Positions 36,529 to 49,051 of a stretch of 64,000 bases of DNA are shown here, in pieces. Every line of letters begins with the position of its first letter. The stretch's first letter is position 1. A program made the translations under genes and the position numbers. The notes beneath the pieces are model-generated. The model did not search any database. It saw only the letters and a program-made list of their open reading frames with translations, and was not told the origin of the DNA. Source of the stretch: Annona cherimola (Eukaryota; Streptophyta; Magnoliopsida; Magnoliales; Annonaceae); assembly GCA_030490835.1 (NCBI GenBank), contig CM059971.1:120684564-120748563 (forward strand), read 5' to 3'.

Positions 36529-36976
36529 GAGTTTCGTGCCGCGTTACAGCAACGGAATCTCAAATTTATTCAGTTGTTGGGTAGCGTACGCAATTGGACT
36601 TTTTCATCTTCTCTTGATTTTGTTGCGTCTTCCATATAAAAATATAACGATGGCCTTTTTCTTTTTGTCACTGTTCATATTTCTTTTCAATGCACTGATT
36701 CCATGGACACCGGCCTCAAGCTATTGTCCGGAACCCAAAATACAAATCCCATCTGAACAATAAACATAAGAAGTGTCCAATCCAGTCTTTGGAAATGTTT
36801 GATCGATGCATACAATTCATGCATAATTCATTTATCTTTTAACGATAACCTCGTTTCAGTACATTGGTAATTTAGACTTCTTTAATTTCGTGTTTTGGTT
36901 TTCTTCATATTCTTTTTAAATTTACATTTGACATTTAATAAAGCTTTGGAAGGAAAAAAGAAAAGTCAAAGATTAA

Positions 36977-37252
36977 GGATGAATTTGGTTTGGCTAAAAA
37001 AAATGTTAACCAAAACTTTTTCGCTTTTCATAATTATTTTATTTTTTAATTATTTTTCATATTTTTCTATACAAGCTATCACACTTTTTAATCATTTTTA
37101 CGTAATTACCTTTACAACTAATATATTTATTTTAACTTATTTTCTTTACATCTTATCATTATCTATATGATATCTTATCACTTTCTATCAATTTGACAAT
37201 TTTTACTTAAAAAATTTTTCAACAAAAAGTTTTACTCAGGAATAAACACGCC
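36977..37252 (-). mobile_element. Tourist-like MITE, reverse copy
   Basis: GGATGAATTTGGTTTGG at the left and AATAAACACGCC at the right, TAA on both sides (36974-36976 and 37253-37255), complementary family interior. Confidence 0.82.
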
Positions 37253-37423
37253 TAAATAAAATAAATAAAATAGTTATACGAGAAATTGGAAAAAATTTGA
37301 AAAATAAGGTAACTATATAAAATATATGAAAATTTAAAATAAAATAATTATAAAAAAATGAAATATTTTAATTTAACAAATTTTTATAAACAGCCAAGCA
37401 CGCCTTATATATATAGAGAGAGA

Positions 37424-37785
37424 GCTGTTCCGGTGCAGCGTCACTGCACCGGAACAGCGGTGCAGTTGCCCAAAAATGGGTTCCACATGATCATGAATTC
37501 ATGATCAACTCTACCTATTGTATTTAGAATAATGTATTCTATTATCATACCAATTTTCATCCCAATCAGATATGTATATGGGCCACATCTGAAAATGGTA
37601 CAAATCCAACGCAATAAAATAGTTTGATGTAAATAACAACTTTATCCAATGTAATAAAATAGTTTGATATAAATAACAACTTTAAAGTATCTGATTGGGA
37701 TGAAAAATGATATGGTAATAGAATACATTATTCTAAATTTAATGGGTGAAATATATTATGATTTCATGATCCCGTGCGGCATATG
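37424..37785. mobile_element. Hairpin-plus-inverted-repeat element
   Basis: Starts with a perfect 15-bp hairpin (37424-37438 with 37444-37458, 5-base loop). Then comes an inverted repeat of about 70 bp in which TTTAGAATAATGTATTCTAT is perfect (near 37530 and, inverted, near 37720). A 40-bp direct repeat (AATAAAATAGTTTGAT) lies at its centre. Architecture as in FB-f but with unrelated sequence. Right end approximate. Confidence 0.68.
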
Positions 37786-38458
37786 CTACTGCGTATGAGA
37801 GCATTCTAGTAAAATTTTTAACGTCCATCGTTGGTGGCGGTACTGCAATTAATTCACCATGGATTGTGGCCATGAGATCCCTTGTAGACCGCCAAGACTG
37901 GACAAATACAGATGAACCAATGGCCGCTTGCATAACGAGATGTGACCGTGATTGACTTTCTTTCAGTTGCACGTTTTATTTTTTGGTTCCAGCCTACAGG
38001 CGGCTGTCGTATATATAGCTTTTACACGGCCGCACGCCGGCACCGTGGTTGGACGGAAGCAGGAAGCATTCGGCTAATGAAACTTTTTCCTTGTTTCAGG
38101 CCTTTTTCAAATTTTTTTTTACAGTAGACTTCTATAATATTTATTTTTCGACTGTTTCATCTGAATCTTACTTTACAATATCTCTTTTTTTTTTTATTAT
38201 CTAATTTTACAAATCAAACTTATAAATTCTTACAAATCAAGCAAACAAACCTCTGCAAATTCTCTAATATTATTAAGCAGGAATCTGAATTTCCTCATGC
38301 GGAAGACCACAACTTCTGTACAAGGGAATGACGAAACAAAATCCCAGCCAAAGCGTGTGATGGCAACAGCAGCAAATGTCCGGACTCAACCAAGCTAAGC
38401 TTGGTTTACATTTTATAATATTTATTATTAAAGCTTTGTTTACGTTTTATAATATTTA

Positions 38459-38738
38459 GGGCGTGTTTGGTAATGAATAAAACTTCTAATAAAAAATTTT
38501 AGAGAGTAAAAGTTGTCAAATGATGTGATATGATAAGGGAATGATAAGTAGTAAAGAGGATAAAGTTAAAATAGATAGGTTAGTTATATAGATAGTTGTG
38601 TAGAAATAATTGAAAAGTATGATAGTTGTATAGAAAAATATGAAAAAATAACTAAAAAATATGATAATTGTGGATAGTGAAAAGTTTTAGATTAAAAAGT
38701 TATAATATGACATTTTCTATCAATTGCCAAATACAACC
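38459..38738 (+). mobile_element. Tourist-like MITE, copy T4
   Basis: GGGCGTGTTTGGTAATG at the left and CCAAATACAACC at the right, with TTA at both sides (38456-38458, 38739-38741). Standard interior. Nearest MITE upstream of KAB1, about 2 kb away. Confidence 0.9.
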
Positions 38739-38807
38739 TTATATAAGAAAATGTCTAAATGTACGGAACAATACATAATTATGTAGATGAATTGATCAAA
38801 GGAGACA

Positions 38808-39060
38808 TTTGGGAACCTCAAAGCTCGAAGTGGTGTAGTAGGATGTGGGGTGGGGGGGATGTTTCTCTGTGCCATTGATTATTTCATTAATAATTATATT
38901 TTTTTACTTTTATCATGACATTCCAATAAATTTTGTATCCAACAATCCTAATTATTTTAACTTTATTCATATCATTTTCTATCAATCGCACAATTTTCAA
39001 AATATCTTATTTATTACTTTCCACTTTATTTCATGGAAAAATCAATTATCAAATGTCCCC
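38808..39060. mobile_element. MITE related to 1896-2180
   Basis: GGAGACATTTGGGAAC at the left and, inverted, GGGGACATTTGATAATT at the right, with a T-rich interior like the copy in the ATRX intron. Confidence 0.6.
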
Positions 39061-40500
39061 TAAAACTGCACATTGATAAATTTTAGGTCACCCGAAGCAT
39101 GAATGGTTATTAAGATGGTGGAGTGGGATGGAAACATGACTAACGAATTAAATGTAAATTGTAAATTTAGACATAAAATTTATGTTAAAAAAGTAAAATT
39201 ATCATGTTAGAAAGCAAGAAAAGTTTTTAGAATGAAATGAAAGTTCCCAAAAATTGTCTAAGAAACAATCATTTTCATCTTGTCCTAAACTACTCCATTG
39301 GAAATTATTGTGTTATAATAGGATTGCTTAGGTAGTATTTAGCGTGCAGTTTCATACTCCTTATTCACATCTTATTGTGATCTAAAATTTAATTATCTAG
39401 GGTATGATTTGGTATATGTGAGACTATTTGAACAAAAACTTTATACTTTTTATAATTATCACTTTTAATTATTTCTTTATATCCTTTCATACCATTCTCA
39501 TTATTTTCAAACATTTCTATATAATATGTCATATAGCTAGGGATTGTAATTATATGCATTAGGGTGCATTGAGCTTTAGTACACCAAAGTGCATGTACCT
39601 ATTTTTAATTTTTTTTTAAATTCTTTTACACAACTATTAATATAAGTGTATTCAATATGTGCATATTAATAGTTTCACGAAAAAATTTTAAAAATAAAAA
39701 ATTGATGAAGTGCACTCCTGATTTAACATATTTATTTTAATATTATTATATTTACTCTTTATCATTAGTTCTATCATATCACATTAAATTTTAAAAAAAA
39801 ATTTATATCAAAAATTTATAATACAAAAGTTTTATCACTCTACAAAGACACCTTCGTGGCTTTTTTGTATCGATATAATTTTATTTTATTTTATTTTTGC
39901 GTGAATCGAGGGCATCGTCCATTTTGGAAAACGGACCTTTACAGGAACGCCCGCAACTGCCGATATCACGTGACATCAATTCTATAATTTTCACGTGACA
40001 TCACCTCTATAATTTTCAAAATCCATTTTCCTCCGTAATTACTAATTACTGTGTTAAATAAAAATACCAAGAAAGCTTATGAAAATTTTAGGACGTATTT
40101 GGCAAAAGACAAAAAAGAAATATGTTTTACATTATTTTTCATATTCTTTTATATACAATTATCTTATTTTACTATCACTTCTTTAAATTATTTGATGCCA
40201 CTATCTTTTTTATTTTAATTTCTATAAAATAAAAACAGACAGAGATCCGTGGACGTGAGTAGTGATAAATTTTACAGTTTTTTATTTTAAAAATAAAACT
40301 AGATATAGATGCAATCACACGTGGTGAAGCATATATCCACGCTTTTTTTTTTTTTCAAAATAAAAAAGCGATGGTAACAAAGACTCAAGACTGTTTTATG
40401 AGTAATTTTCATGATTTGGAGGGCTAATTCGATACATTAGAAAATTAATAAAATAATAATACATGGTTGCCGATCCATAAACACCGCGTCCAAACGGCAC
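39061..40500. other. KAB1 upstream region with MITE and fold-back debris
   Basis: Partial Tourist-like sequence at 39400-39535 and about 40096-40230, and half of a fold-back element (GTGCATTGAGC end module at 39563, stem to about 39700). No gene seen. The proximal 200 bp before KAB1 has no clear TATA box. Confidence 0.5.
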
Positions 40501-40775
40501 CCATCTGGAAAGATCGAACCTCATTTCGGCTTTCAGCTAATTAATTAGCTAGACAGCCACCGCCATCGTTCGTTGGAGTGAAATTTGAAGGGACGGATAT
40601 TGGAGCACGAGGACGGTTTGATGAGAACATGAGATTGGAATTGTAAATGGTAAAATTCCCATTCCCCAATTTAAAAGGCCCCCAAGCGCCCAAAGTCCTC
40701 ACTTCATCTGAAGTCTTAGCCCGCATTTGTGAAGCGAAAAGCGGCTGCGAGACGGAGAGGAAGAGAGAGGAGAAA

Positions 40776-43700
40776 ATGCAGTACAAGAACCTTGGTAGAT
40801 CTGGGCTGAAAGTGAGCCAGCTGTCCTACGGGGCGTGGGTCACCTTCGGGAACCAGCTGGACGTGAAGGAAGCCAAATCCATCCTCCAGTGCTGCCGCGA
40901 CCATGGCGTCAACTTCTTCGACAACGCCGAGGTGTACGCCAATGGCCGCGCCGAGGAGATCATGGGGCAGGCCATCCGCGAACTCGGTTGGAAGCGCTCC
41001 GACCTCGTCATCTCCACCAAGCTCTTCTGGGGCGGCCAAGGCCCCAATGATAAGGGCCTCTCCCGCAAGCACATCATAGAGGGCACCAAGGCCTCCCTCA
41101 AGCGCCTCGACACGGAGTACGTCGACGTCCTCTACTGCCATCGTCCCGACGTCGGCACCCCCATTGAGGAGACCGTCCGCGCCATGAACTACGTCATCGA
41201 CCACGGGTGGGCCTTCTACTGGGGCACCAGTGAGTGGTCCGCGCAGCAGATCACGGAGGCCTGGGCTGTTGCGCAGCGCCTCGATCTCGTCGGCCCTATT
41301 GTCGAACAGCCTGAGTACAATCTTTTCAACAGGCACAAGGTATTGTTTCTGTACTTCAGGATTTTCTATTTGTTGCTGGTGGACTGACAGATTAGTGATG
41401 GTCGTTTATTTATTCCACTGAGATGCGTATTTATGCGGCTGCGTCTCTTCTATAAGGACCATTTATTTCTGATGCTCGTGGGATTCGGCTCGACCAGCGG
41501 GAGTTACGTTTTGTCGAACAGTTCTCTCCTTTCAACTATTGCTCCGAGCCGTCTGTTATTTCCATCCAACTATCTATCAGATGGGTTCTTGTTACTGTTG
41601 ATTACGGAGGATGTGGTTGAGACGTGAACCATTTCCTCCGTTTTGGGTGTCGATTGTATCTATTATTGGTTTTGATTATTTAGGCTGGACTCGGTTTTCG
41701 ATCTATTGGTCATTTGAATCTGCCGGCATCTTCTGGAGGGATCCGCTTGGACGAGGGAATTAAACGATGCTAGAATTCTTTGTTATTGATCATTTCTGCA
41801 TTCAGAAACAGCTCGTCTACCTGATTTTACTATATTTATCTATATATAGGGAACAGTAGCTCCGAGGTGAATCCTCCCTGGATAAATTTTCTACTTTCCG
41901 CCCGTTACAGAATAGATAAACAATTTCTCGTTGTCGGGAAGTAAGAATTCAACTAGACCTTACCCATCTTTTGATCCATTCGAGTGGAGAGGTGCTGTTG
42001 AGTTCTACTAGTCGTTTTTGGTTGAGAAGATGCTAACGCACATCTCTCTTGAATGCCTGCAAACATACTGTTCTCCACTATGAAATAAATTTGAAGCCCA
42101 GTGGAATTCTTATTGATGAATGCCTTATAAAACAAGGTATGACTCCGAGATCTTATCCTTTTTTTTATGTTGCCATAGGTTGAGATCGAATACCTTCCGC
42201 TTTATAACAACTACGGTATTGGTCTTACTACTTGGAGCCCACTTGCTTCTGGTGTGCTTACTGGAAAATACAACAACGGAGTCATACCAGCTGATAGTCG
42301 GTTTGCCCTGGAAAATTACAAGGTAGATTTTATTCTAACAAAGTGGTGTGGTCATACTTCAGTTATCCATTGCACATCCTCTGTCCATTTGTACTTTTTT
42401 ATGCGTGTTTTCTTTCTTGAAAATTTGCATGGACAGTCAATATTGTGGTGCATTGGGTTGTTGGGGCTCTTGCTTTTGTTGTGGCCTTATCCTTGGTTAT
42501 TAAAGGCTAAAGCCAATTCTATTGGATCTTTAGCCACATCATGTTGAAATCCCTGTGATTGCAGAAGAAGATGAACTTCGTTTTTGGTTGGTTTGCAGGA
42601 GTCTACCAATTAATAGTGGAAACTGGAGATTATGATGCACTATGTCAGATTTGTACATAATGGAGTTGCTTGTGTAGAGACTAGAATTTGTTGGTTTATT
42701 TTTTTTTAGGGATTTTCCCAATTTGTTGTGGTCTTTGCGATTAATGATTTGGATAATTTTTATGGCCTTGTGACAGCTAGGTCCAAGGTGGTCGACCCTG
42801 TGACACCATCAAAAATAAAAAAATAAAAATGTTATTTGTTTATTTGCAGTAGCATTTGACCATCTTCTATAAATTGGGAGTTGCACAACCTGGTTGTTCG
42901 AAAGCTTAGACACTTCTGATGATCGATTATTGAACTCAAGTTTCCTTCTTCTCAAGTTCTCTTATAATTCTTTCTATTTTTCTCAATCTTCTCAAGTTTC
43001 TTACTTTTCCTTTTCCTTTTTTTTCCCCTACCCCGTAAATTCTCCTCCTCCCTCTCCCCTTTTTCTCAAGTTCTCTCCAATTCCATTATACATCAGAAGG
43101 TGGTCCAAAATCATTTGAGCCCACCTCTCTTGCCTCTAGTAGCTACTCGAAGATGAGCCTCAGGATAATTTAAGCTTCCCAATCTGAACCGCATATTACC
43201 AAAAGCATGTGCAATTGTGTGTTTATAGCGAGTGCCATGCGGAAAGTAGCTACTTGAAGATGAGCCTTGGATAATTTAAGCTTCCCAATCTGAACCACCT
43301 ATTACGAAAAGCATGTGCAATTGTGTATTTATAGCTAGCACCATGCAGAAACTGGCATCTGCCATATCTAAACTATCTTCTACTTGTTTATGGAGTGCAA
43401 CTCTTGACAAAGATTTTTAGTCTTGTCCATGACTTTAGCCAAAATCCCGATGCAGCATCTTATGCTCTTGTCAGATGAATGGGAAATATGCTTGGAACAT
43501 CAGCACTGCTATTAGACCAGAATAGCTGGGCAGCATTTCTTTTTCTCATTCTTCAATTAATCCAGTACAATTTTGATAATTTGGACTTAATATTGTCAGA
43601 TGACATCCTCAAAGCCAGTATTCTACAACAACATTTGTAATGTTAATTAAATTTCAAGTTAAGTGGATGGAGACATGGAGTTCATCTATATTTTAACTTG

Positions 43701-45088
43701 GTGTTGACTATTGGAGTTGAACGTTTCATGATTTCTTTGGGGAATTTTTTCTTTTTTGACTGACCTGACCGTCAGAAGACTGTATATCGTTCATTTGTGA
43801 CTGAGTTTAATTTTTCCAAGTCTTTCATTCATTATTATTTTTTTCTCCTACACTTGTGCTTTTCATCCTGTAGAAATCTGACTCTGTTTTTTGTTTAATA
43901 GAATCTTGCCAACAGATCACTGGTGGATGATGTGTTGAGAAAAGTTAAAATGCTTGCACCTATAGCAGATGAGCTTCATGTGCCATTATCCCAACTAGCA
44001 ATTGCTTGGTGCGCAGCAAACCCAAATGTTTCATCAGTCATTACTGGTGCTACAAAGGAGAGTCAGGTATATTCCATCTACCTCTGTTGCCTCACACTGT
44101 TTAAAGAAATTGTGAGGGACATTTATTGGCAGCATGATTCTTCTCGCGAAACCTTCCCCCCAACATTTGTTAAATCTCTACATTTTCAAAAACTAGGACT
44201 TTGATTAAACTTCTTTCATTTTTGATGCTATAGAATGCATCTATTACTTGTCTAGTTTTGGTATATTCTTTGTTTTGATTTTGGTGGCATGGAATACCGT
44301 GTAGCTTGCATTGTCCATTTACCTCAAATTGGTTTATCCACATGCCTCCATCCATAACTTCAAGTAAAGCACATGCAAACCACCAAAAGGATTTAAGGGG
44401 ATGGAAGAGATTAAAAATGAACCAGTGCTTAAGGGAGCCGGTGAGATCTTGTTTGGATTGCATAGAAGTAGAGGAGCTCAAAATCCTCAAAACAGTATTC
44501 CATCTTTTATCTGGGTCTCCAAAGCTGGTTTTGAAACATTGCTATCTTTCATTCTGACAATTGATATGAAAAGTGGGACTAACATAAAGCCCAACCTGAA
44601 CTTGACAATTGATATTACAGAATGGGACTGGCATAGAAATGAACCTGGGTCCTTACAGGCTTCGGAGATCCGATTTTTACAAGCTTAAGCCTTATTCAGG
44701 CAATTGTTGAATTGCTTTCGTATTTGCATTGCTCATTCGAACGAGTAATTTTTACTCTATTGAGCTTTTTTGTTAAAATAGAGAAGCTAAGAATTGTGTC
44801 AAGCTTTGTTTTACCAGACAAAAATAGATAGTGTGCATTTCTAAAAATTTACATGCAAGATTTCCCCTCTGGAAGAAAATTAGTTTAGTTCATGTTCTTG
44901 GACTTCAAGTTCCACAGTTGCTGAGTTCTTAGGCTACCATCCTTGAAGTTAAACGAGTTGTTGTTTCAATGCAGATTCATGAAAACATGAAGGCTGTGGA
45001 TGTCATTCCATTGCTGACTCCAGAAGTGCTGGAGAAGATTGAGGCAGCTGTCCAAACCAAACCCAAGCGTCCCGAGTCATACAGGTGA
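40776..45088 (+). CDS. KAB1: Voltage-gated K+ channel beta subunit, aldo/keto reductase family (KAB1)
   Basis: Four in-phase exons: 40776-41339, 42179-42322, 43902-44066, 44975-45088 (stop TGA 45086-45088), giving 328 residues, the length I know for Arabidopsis KAB1. It is a cytosolic subunit thought to bind shaker-type K+ channels and NADPH. AKR residues: Asp49 and Tyr54 ([10 protein letters not shown]), Lys82 (ISTKLFWGG) and His122 (LYCHRPD). NADPH-site segments are [11 protein letters not shown] (149-159), VEQPEYNLF (176-184), [14 protein letters not shown] (206-219) and ITGATKESQ (283-291). The C-terminus KPKRPESYR is typical. I chose the ATG at 40776 because [14 protein letters not shown] is the family start; an in-frame ATG at 40647 adds 43 unrelated residues. 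Exon 1 is very GC-rich while later exons are not. Introns of 0.8-1.6 kb show no complete transposon. Confidence 0.95.
43138..43350 (+). repeat. Tandem duplication in KAB1 intron 2, about 105 bp x2
   Basis: Both units contain GATAATTTAAGCTTCCCAAT and AAAAGCATGTGCAATTGTGT with a few substitutions. No effect on splice sites is seen. Confidence 0.88.
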
Positions 45089-47365
45089 ATCAGGTTGCGG
45101 TGCATGTGCTGTTTTCTCGTGCTTCTGCCCATTTGTCTACACATGGACAAACGATCAGGATGTTAAAGATTAGGGATTGCAGTAGTCATCATTTGACAGT
45201 GCTCTGGACATGCTCATTCTACTACCTTGCTGTCAGGAACCTTTGTTATGTTTTAGACTGCGGACAGAGTTGATTATGGAAATATAGTTAATGGAACGTA
45301 TTCTATGTTGTGTGAGAATGGTCGATTTCAACAGAGATTTGGGTTTGTATGGCTAGCGTATGATGCATGGCCGCACTGGTGTTGCTATGATGATGTCGTG
45401 GGCATGTATGTTGGCGGCTTGATGGATTAGTTGATGTTTGATTGATTTATATTCCTTTCATCGGTCAGTTCCCAGAATGCTGAAAATTGTTCTGCTTTGG
45501 TTTGTCATACGACATCAGTGATTCAGTTCACATCCTATTAAGGGTGTCATTATTGTCAATATCATATCATTCTTTTGACTGCTGCTACTTTTTTTGCTAT
45601 GGTGGCTTAAATACATATTCCGTTTCAGAGAGCTCTTGTACAAGTACAGCTGCATTTTTATGTGAAGATCAGTGTTGTGTGACGTGGATGGGTATGGAAT
45701 CCCATAAAGGTGTGGTATGACGTACGCGCTACCTTATGTGCAAAACTATATAATTCGAAAAATTGCCTGTATTGAAAACTTTTATACGGTGGACTGTGAT
45801 CCTTTACTGTGAAAATTGCCAAATTTCGTAAAGAAAGATATAGGTGGGCTGCATATGGATAAAATTTTCCCCTAAAAAAAAAAAAAAAAAAAGAGGTTGG
45901 GTTAGGATAAAAGTTTTTGAATGAGGAAAAAAATATATAATATGTTGAGAAGTAAAGAGAATGAAGATAAAGTAGACAGGTTAATTGTATGGATAGTCAA
46001 AAATGATTGAAAAATAGTAGTTGCATAGGAGCAATAGAAGAAATGATTTAAAAATAAAGAAACTATAGGATTGAAAATTTTTAGCTCAACAACTTATTAC
46101 CGCACGCGCCTACAAAATGAAAGTTTCTATGTATGGTTTTTGGTAGCATGATAGAACAAACGGCTTCAAGTAACATAAATAGTTTAAAGTCAGAAAAATT
46201 TTAAAATAAGAAAATGAGGGGCTGCATAGGACATAGGTGAAGACTCCATTGGCCTGGCAGTATTGAATCGTGGCCCAATAACATAAGATTGTTTTTTTAG
46301 GTTAGGCAGACAGTTTCGGGCCAACCATCCCAAGTTGCACTCTTAGATTTTCCACGATCGGTACTTCGTTCTCATGTTAATTTTAGCCCATTACTTGACT
46401 TGGTGTACGCTCGATGGTGTGTACTGCACAGCTGATGTAGCTGAACGATTGGTGTTTGTGTTAGAAATAATGCTGTAAGTTGACCTAAAATGAAAGGATC
46501 TTTTGAATATAGGGAACGTTTGGAATGATAAATTTTCTTGGGATTTTGAGATGAGGCAGAGAGTGAGAAAGAGTTTATTTTGAGAAATGTGTGTTTGATA
46601 TAATTGACTTGCTTTTATGTAACCCATTACATAGGCGTGATTCCATGTAATTCCTTCAAATTTGAAGATTTTGATGTTTAATGGAAAATTAAATTCATTC
46701 ATTGTATTTAACATTATTCGTTTAGTCATGAGACAGTTTTGTCCAAATCTAATAGGTTCATAGGTCACATTTGTTCAAAAGTAAGTACATTTATGCATAA
46801 CTTAGGAAAAATATTTAAATTCATTCATATATGTATTGAGATATATTAATACTTTATAGAATTGTTTATCCACGTAGTATTGATATTTTAAATAGTTTAG
46901 ATGTTGAAAATACTACTTAAAAATTGATATTTAGTATTAAATTATTTTACGACATTGATTTTATATGTTTTTAGATAGGACCCCTATATGGTGATATTAG
47001 AAAAATAAAGAATTTTCATAACAATATAAGTGATGTTCAACACAATAGATGAAGTGGATTTTTCATCAATCATCTAAATATTAAAAATGGAATAGTTATG
47101 TAGAAAATGAGTTTCATAGAAGTATCACGTATAAAATAATATGAGTAAAGTTGAAATAAATAAGTTAATTAGAAGAAAAATAATTGAATTGTAAAACGTA
47201 AAGTTAAAAAAAAAAAACCTAGAGTTGCTGAGTTTATGATAGGTTAGTTGAAAAATGGCCGGCCAACGGAATCCCACCGGTCCCCGCCCCATTCCACTCC
47301 AACGTCCCAAACTGCAACATTAAGAAATCTAGCGGTGTAAAGACGTCTGTAATTTTAATAATTAA
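45089..47365. other. KAB1 3' region and AT-rich intergenic sequence
   Basis: The first 600 bp probably include the KAB1 3'UTR; I cannot place the poly(A) site. A degraded Tourist-like MITE lies at about 45890-46120. The open frame on minus 46391-46768 (125 codons) has no family signature. Confidence 0.5.
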
Positions 47366-47657
47366 GGGAGTGTTTGACTTGGAGGTAAAACTTTTGATGA
47401 AATTTTTTTGGAATAAAAGTTATCAAATTGATTGAAAATGATGTAATATAATATGGGTAATAATAAGGAGTAAAGAGAATAAAGTTAAAATAGATAGGTT
47501 AGTCATATAGGTAGTTGTGTAGAAATGATTGAAAAGTATGACAGTTCGCATAAGAAGATGTGAAAAAATAATTAAAAAATAGAGTATTTATGGAGAGTGA
47601 AATGTTTTGAATTGAAAAGTTTTGGTTGATATTTTTTTGCCCCAAATAAACACACCC
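47366..47657 (+). mobile_element. Tourist-like MITE, copy T5
   Basis: GGGAGTGTTTGACTTGG at the left and AATAAACACACCC at the right, TAA duplicated (47363-47365, 47658-47660), standard interior. Confidence 0.92.
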
Positions 47658-47829
47658 TAAGTTGAAAGTTTTTTCTTTCGTATGAGTCACGATGAGCAGA
47701 TCAGAAGAATCTCGATCTCTCTCATAAATAACTGTGGATCCAAGAAGTGTAGATATAACAGGGAAGCATTGTAAACATTTTGTATACGGGCAGACAGCTT
47801 TTTTTTTCTTACATGTAAATTATTATTTC

Positions 47830-48118
47830 GGGAGTGTTTAACATATCTTAAAATTTTTCTAACTAAAACTTTTTAACCTAAAATTTTAGTTTTTCATAAT
47901 TATTTTATTTTAAATTATTTCTTTATATTTTTTTAAACAACTGTTCTGTTTTTTAATAATTTCTATACGACTGGCAATATAATTAATTTATCTATTTTAA
48001 TTTTATTCTTTTTACTTTTCATTATTGCTTATATCATATTATATTATTTTCTATCTATTCAAAATTTTTATACTAAATTTTTCTAAAATTTTTTTTACCT
48101 CTTCTGTAACACATCCTC
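47830..48118 (-). mobile_element. Tourist-like MITE, reverse copy (degraded)
   Basis: GGGAGTGTTTAACAT at the left and GTAACACATCCTCC at the right with the complementary family interior. Target duplication unclear. Confidence 0.65.
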
Positions 48119-48201
48119 CATTAAAAGAAGAAGAAGAAGTGTAAATAAAGATTCGAAAAAAAAAAGCGCAGATATAAAGGGCTTTGCACCCGCGAATGTT
48201 C

Positions 48202-48565
48202 GGACTTCAATTCTATGCTCTCGGGAGCATGCAGCACGCTGCATGCTCCCGGGTGCATACACTTATTTTTTATTTTTATTTTTTTTATAAACTTGTTAGC
48301 TCAAGTGTATTTAACGTATATATTAATTTTTACCATTTTTGGAGTATTTTAGATATTTATTTTTGATTTTTGAAAATCAGTGACATTTTAGTAATTTAAA
48401 CACTGAATTTCAAAAATAAAAAATAAAAATCTAAAATACTCCAAAAATGGTAAAAATTTACACACAGATTAAATACATTTGGGCTAATAAGTTTATAAAA
48501 AAAATTTTAAAAAAATAAGTGTATGCGCCCGGGAACATGCTCCCGGGAGCATAGGACTGAAGTCC
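48202..48565. mobile_element. Fold-back element with TGCTCCCGGGAGCA ends (FB-1)
   Basis: Ends GGACTTCAATTCTATGCTC and, inverted, GGACTTCAGTCCTATGCTC. A small hairpin at the left end pairs CGGGAGCATGCAG with CTGCATGCTCCCG, and the right end has a different CCCGGGAACATGCTCCCGGG arrangement. The stem (TAATTTTTACCATTTTTGGA and inverse) is nearly identical to the one at 36156-36528. No matching 9-bp duplication is visible here. Confidence 0.85.
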
Positions 48566-49051
48566 TGTTTTCCAGCTCTTGACGTGGCATCTAATATCTA
48601 CATTCGTCAGTGCTTGGGTTGGTGACATGGTGGTATCTCTTCTCTACATTCGTCGGTGCTTGGGTTGGTGGACCATCAAAAGAGGGTCTATGTCAGTCAG
48701 CTGGCGAGAGCGTGTGTATCACAATTTCATCATTAGAAGTGGTGGACCGTCCATCAGGTGAGAGACTGAGGTCATAAACAGATAGTCGTGCGCTGTCTAT
48801 CCACCGCTATTTCCGTAAATTGAGTGCAGCTGCATTTTCATGGCTGGCCGGCTGGCCGGCCGGCCACTCAATGACGACAGAGCAGAGCACCAGGAGCAGG
48901 ACCGCCATTTGAACAAAATGGACTACTCCATTTTAAGCTGTCACAGATCACAATACATCTACATTCACCAAGTAAAATTCCTGAATTTACGTGGGTGCGT
49001 TTAACCTTTGCACCTTGTGTCATTGTCAATTCGTTTTATGATCATCGCAAC
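48566..49051. other. Intergenic, no gene
   Basis: CATTCGTCAGTGCTTGGGTTGGTG and CATTCGTCGGTGCTTGGGTTGGTG form a short direct repeat near 48600 and 48645; a GGCTGGCCGGC-rich palindromic stretch lies at 48840-48866. No coding signature. Confidence 0.5.

Noticed and set aside
40647..40775. Upstream in-frame ATG extending KAB1 by 43 residues
   Set aside because: The extension is not part of the known family; the ATG at 40776 gives the canonical start and 328-residue length.
40716..41336. 206-codon frame on the minus strand
   Set aside because: Shadow of GC-rich KAB1 exon 1, whose plus-strand reading is a clear aldo/keto reductase.
46391..46768. 125-codon minus-strand frame
   Set aside because: AT-rich intergenic sequence, no family signature, no promoter or conserved neighbours.
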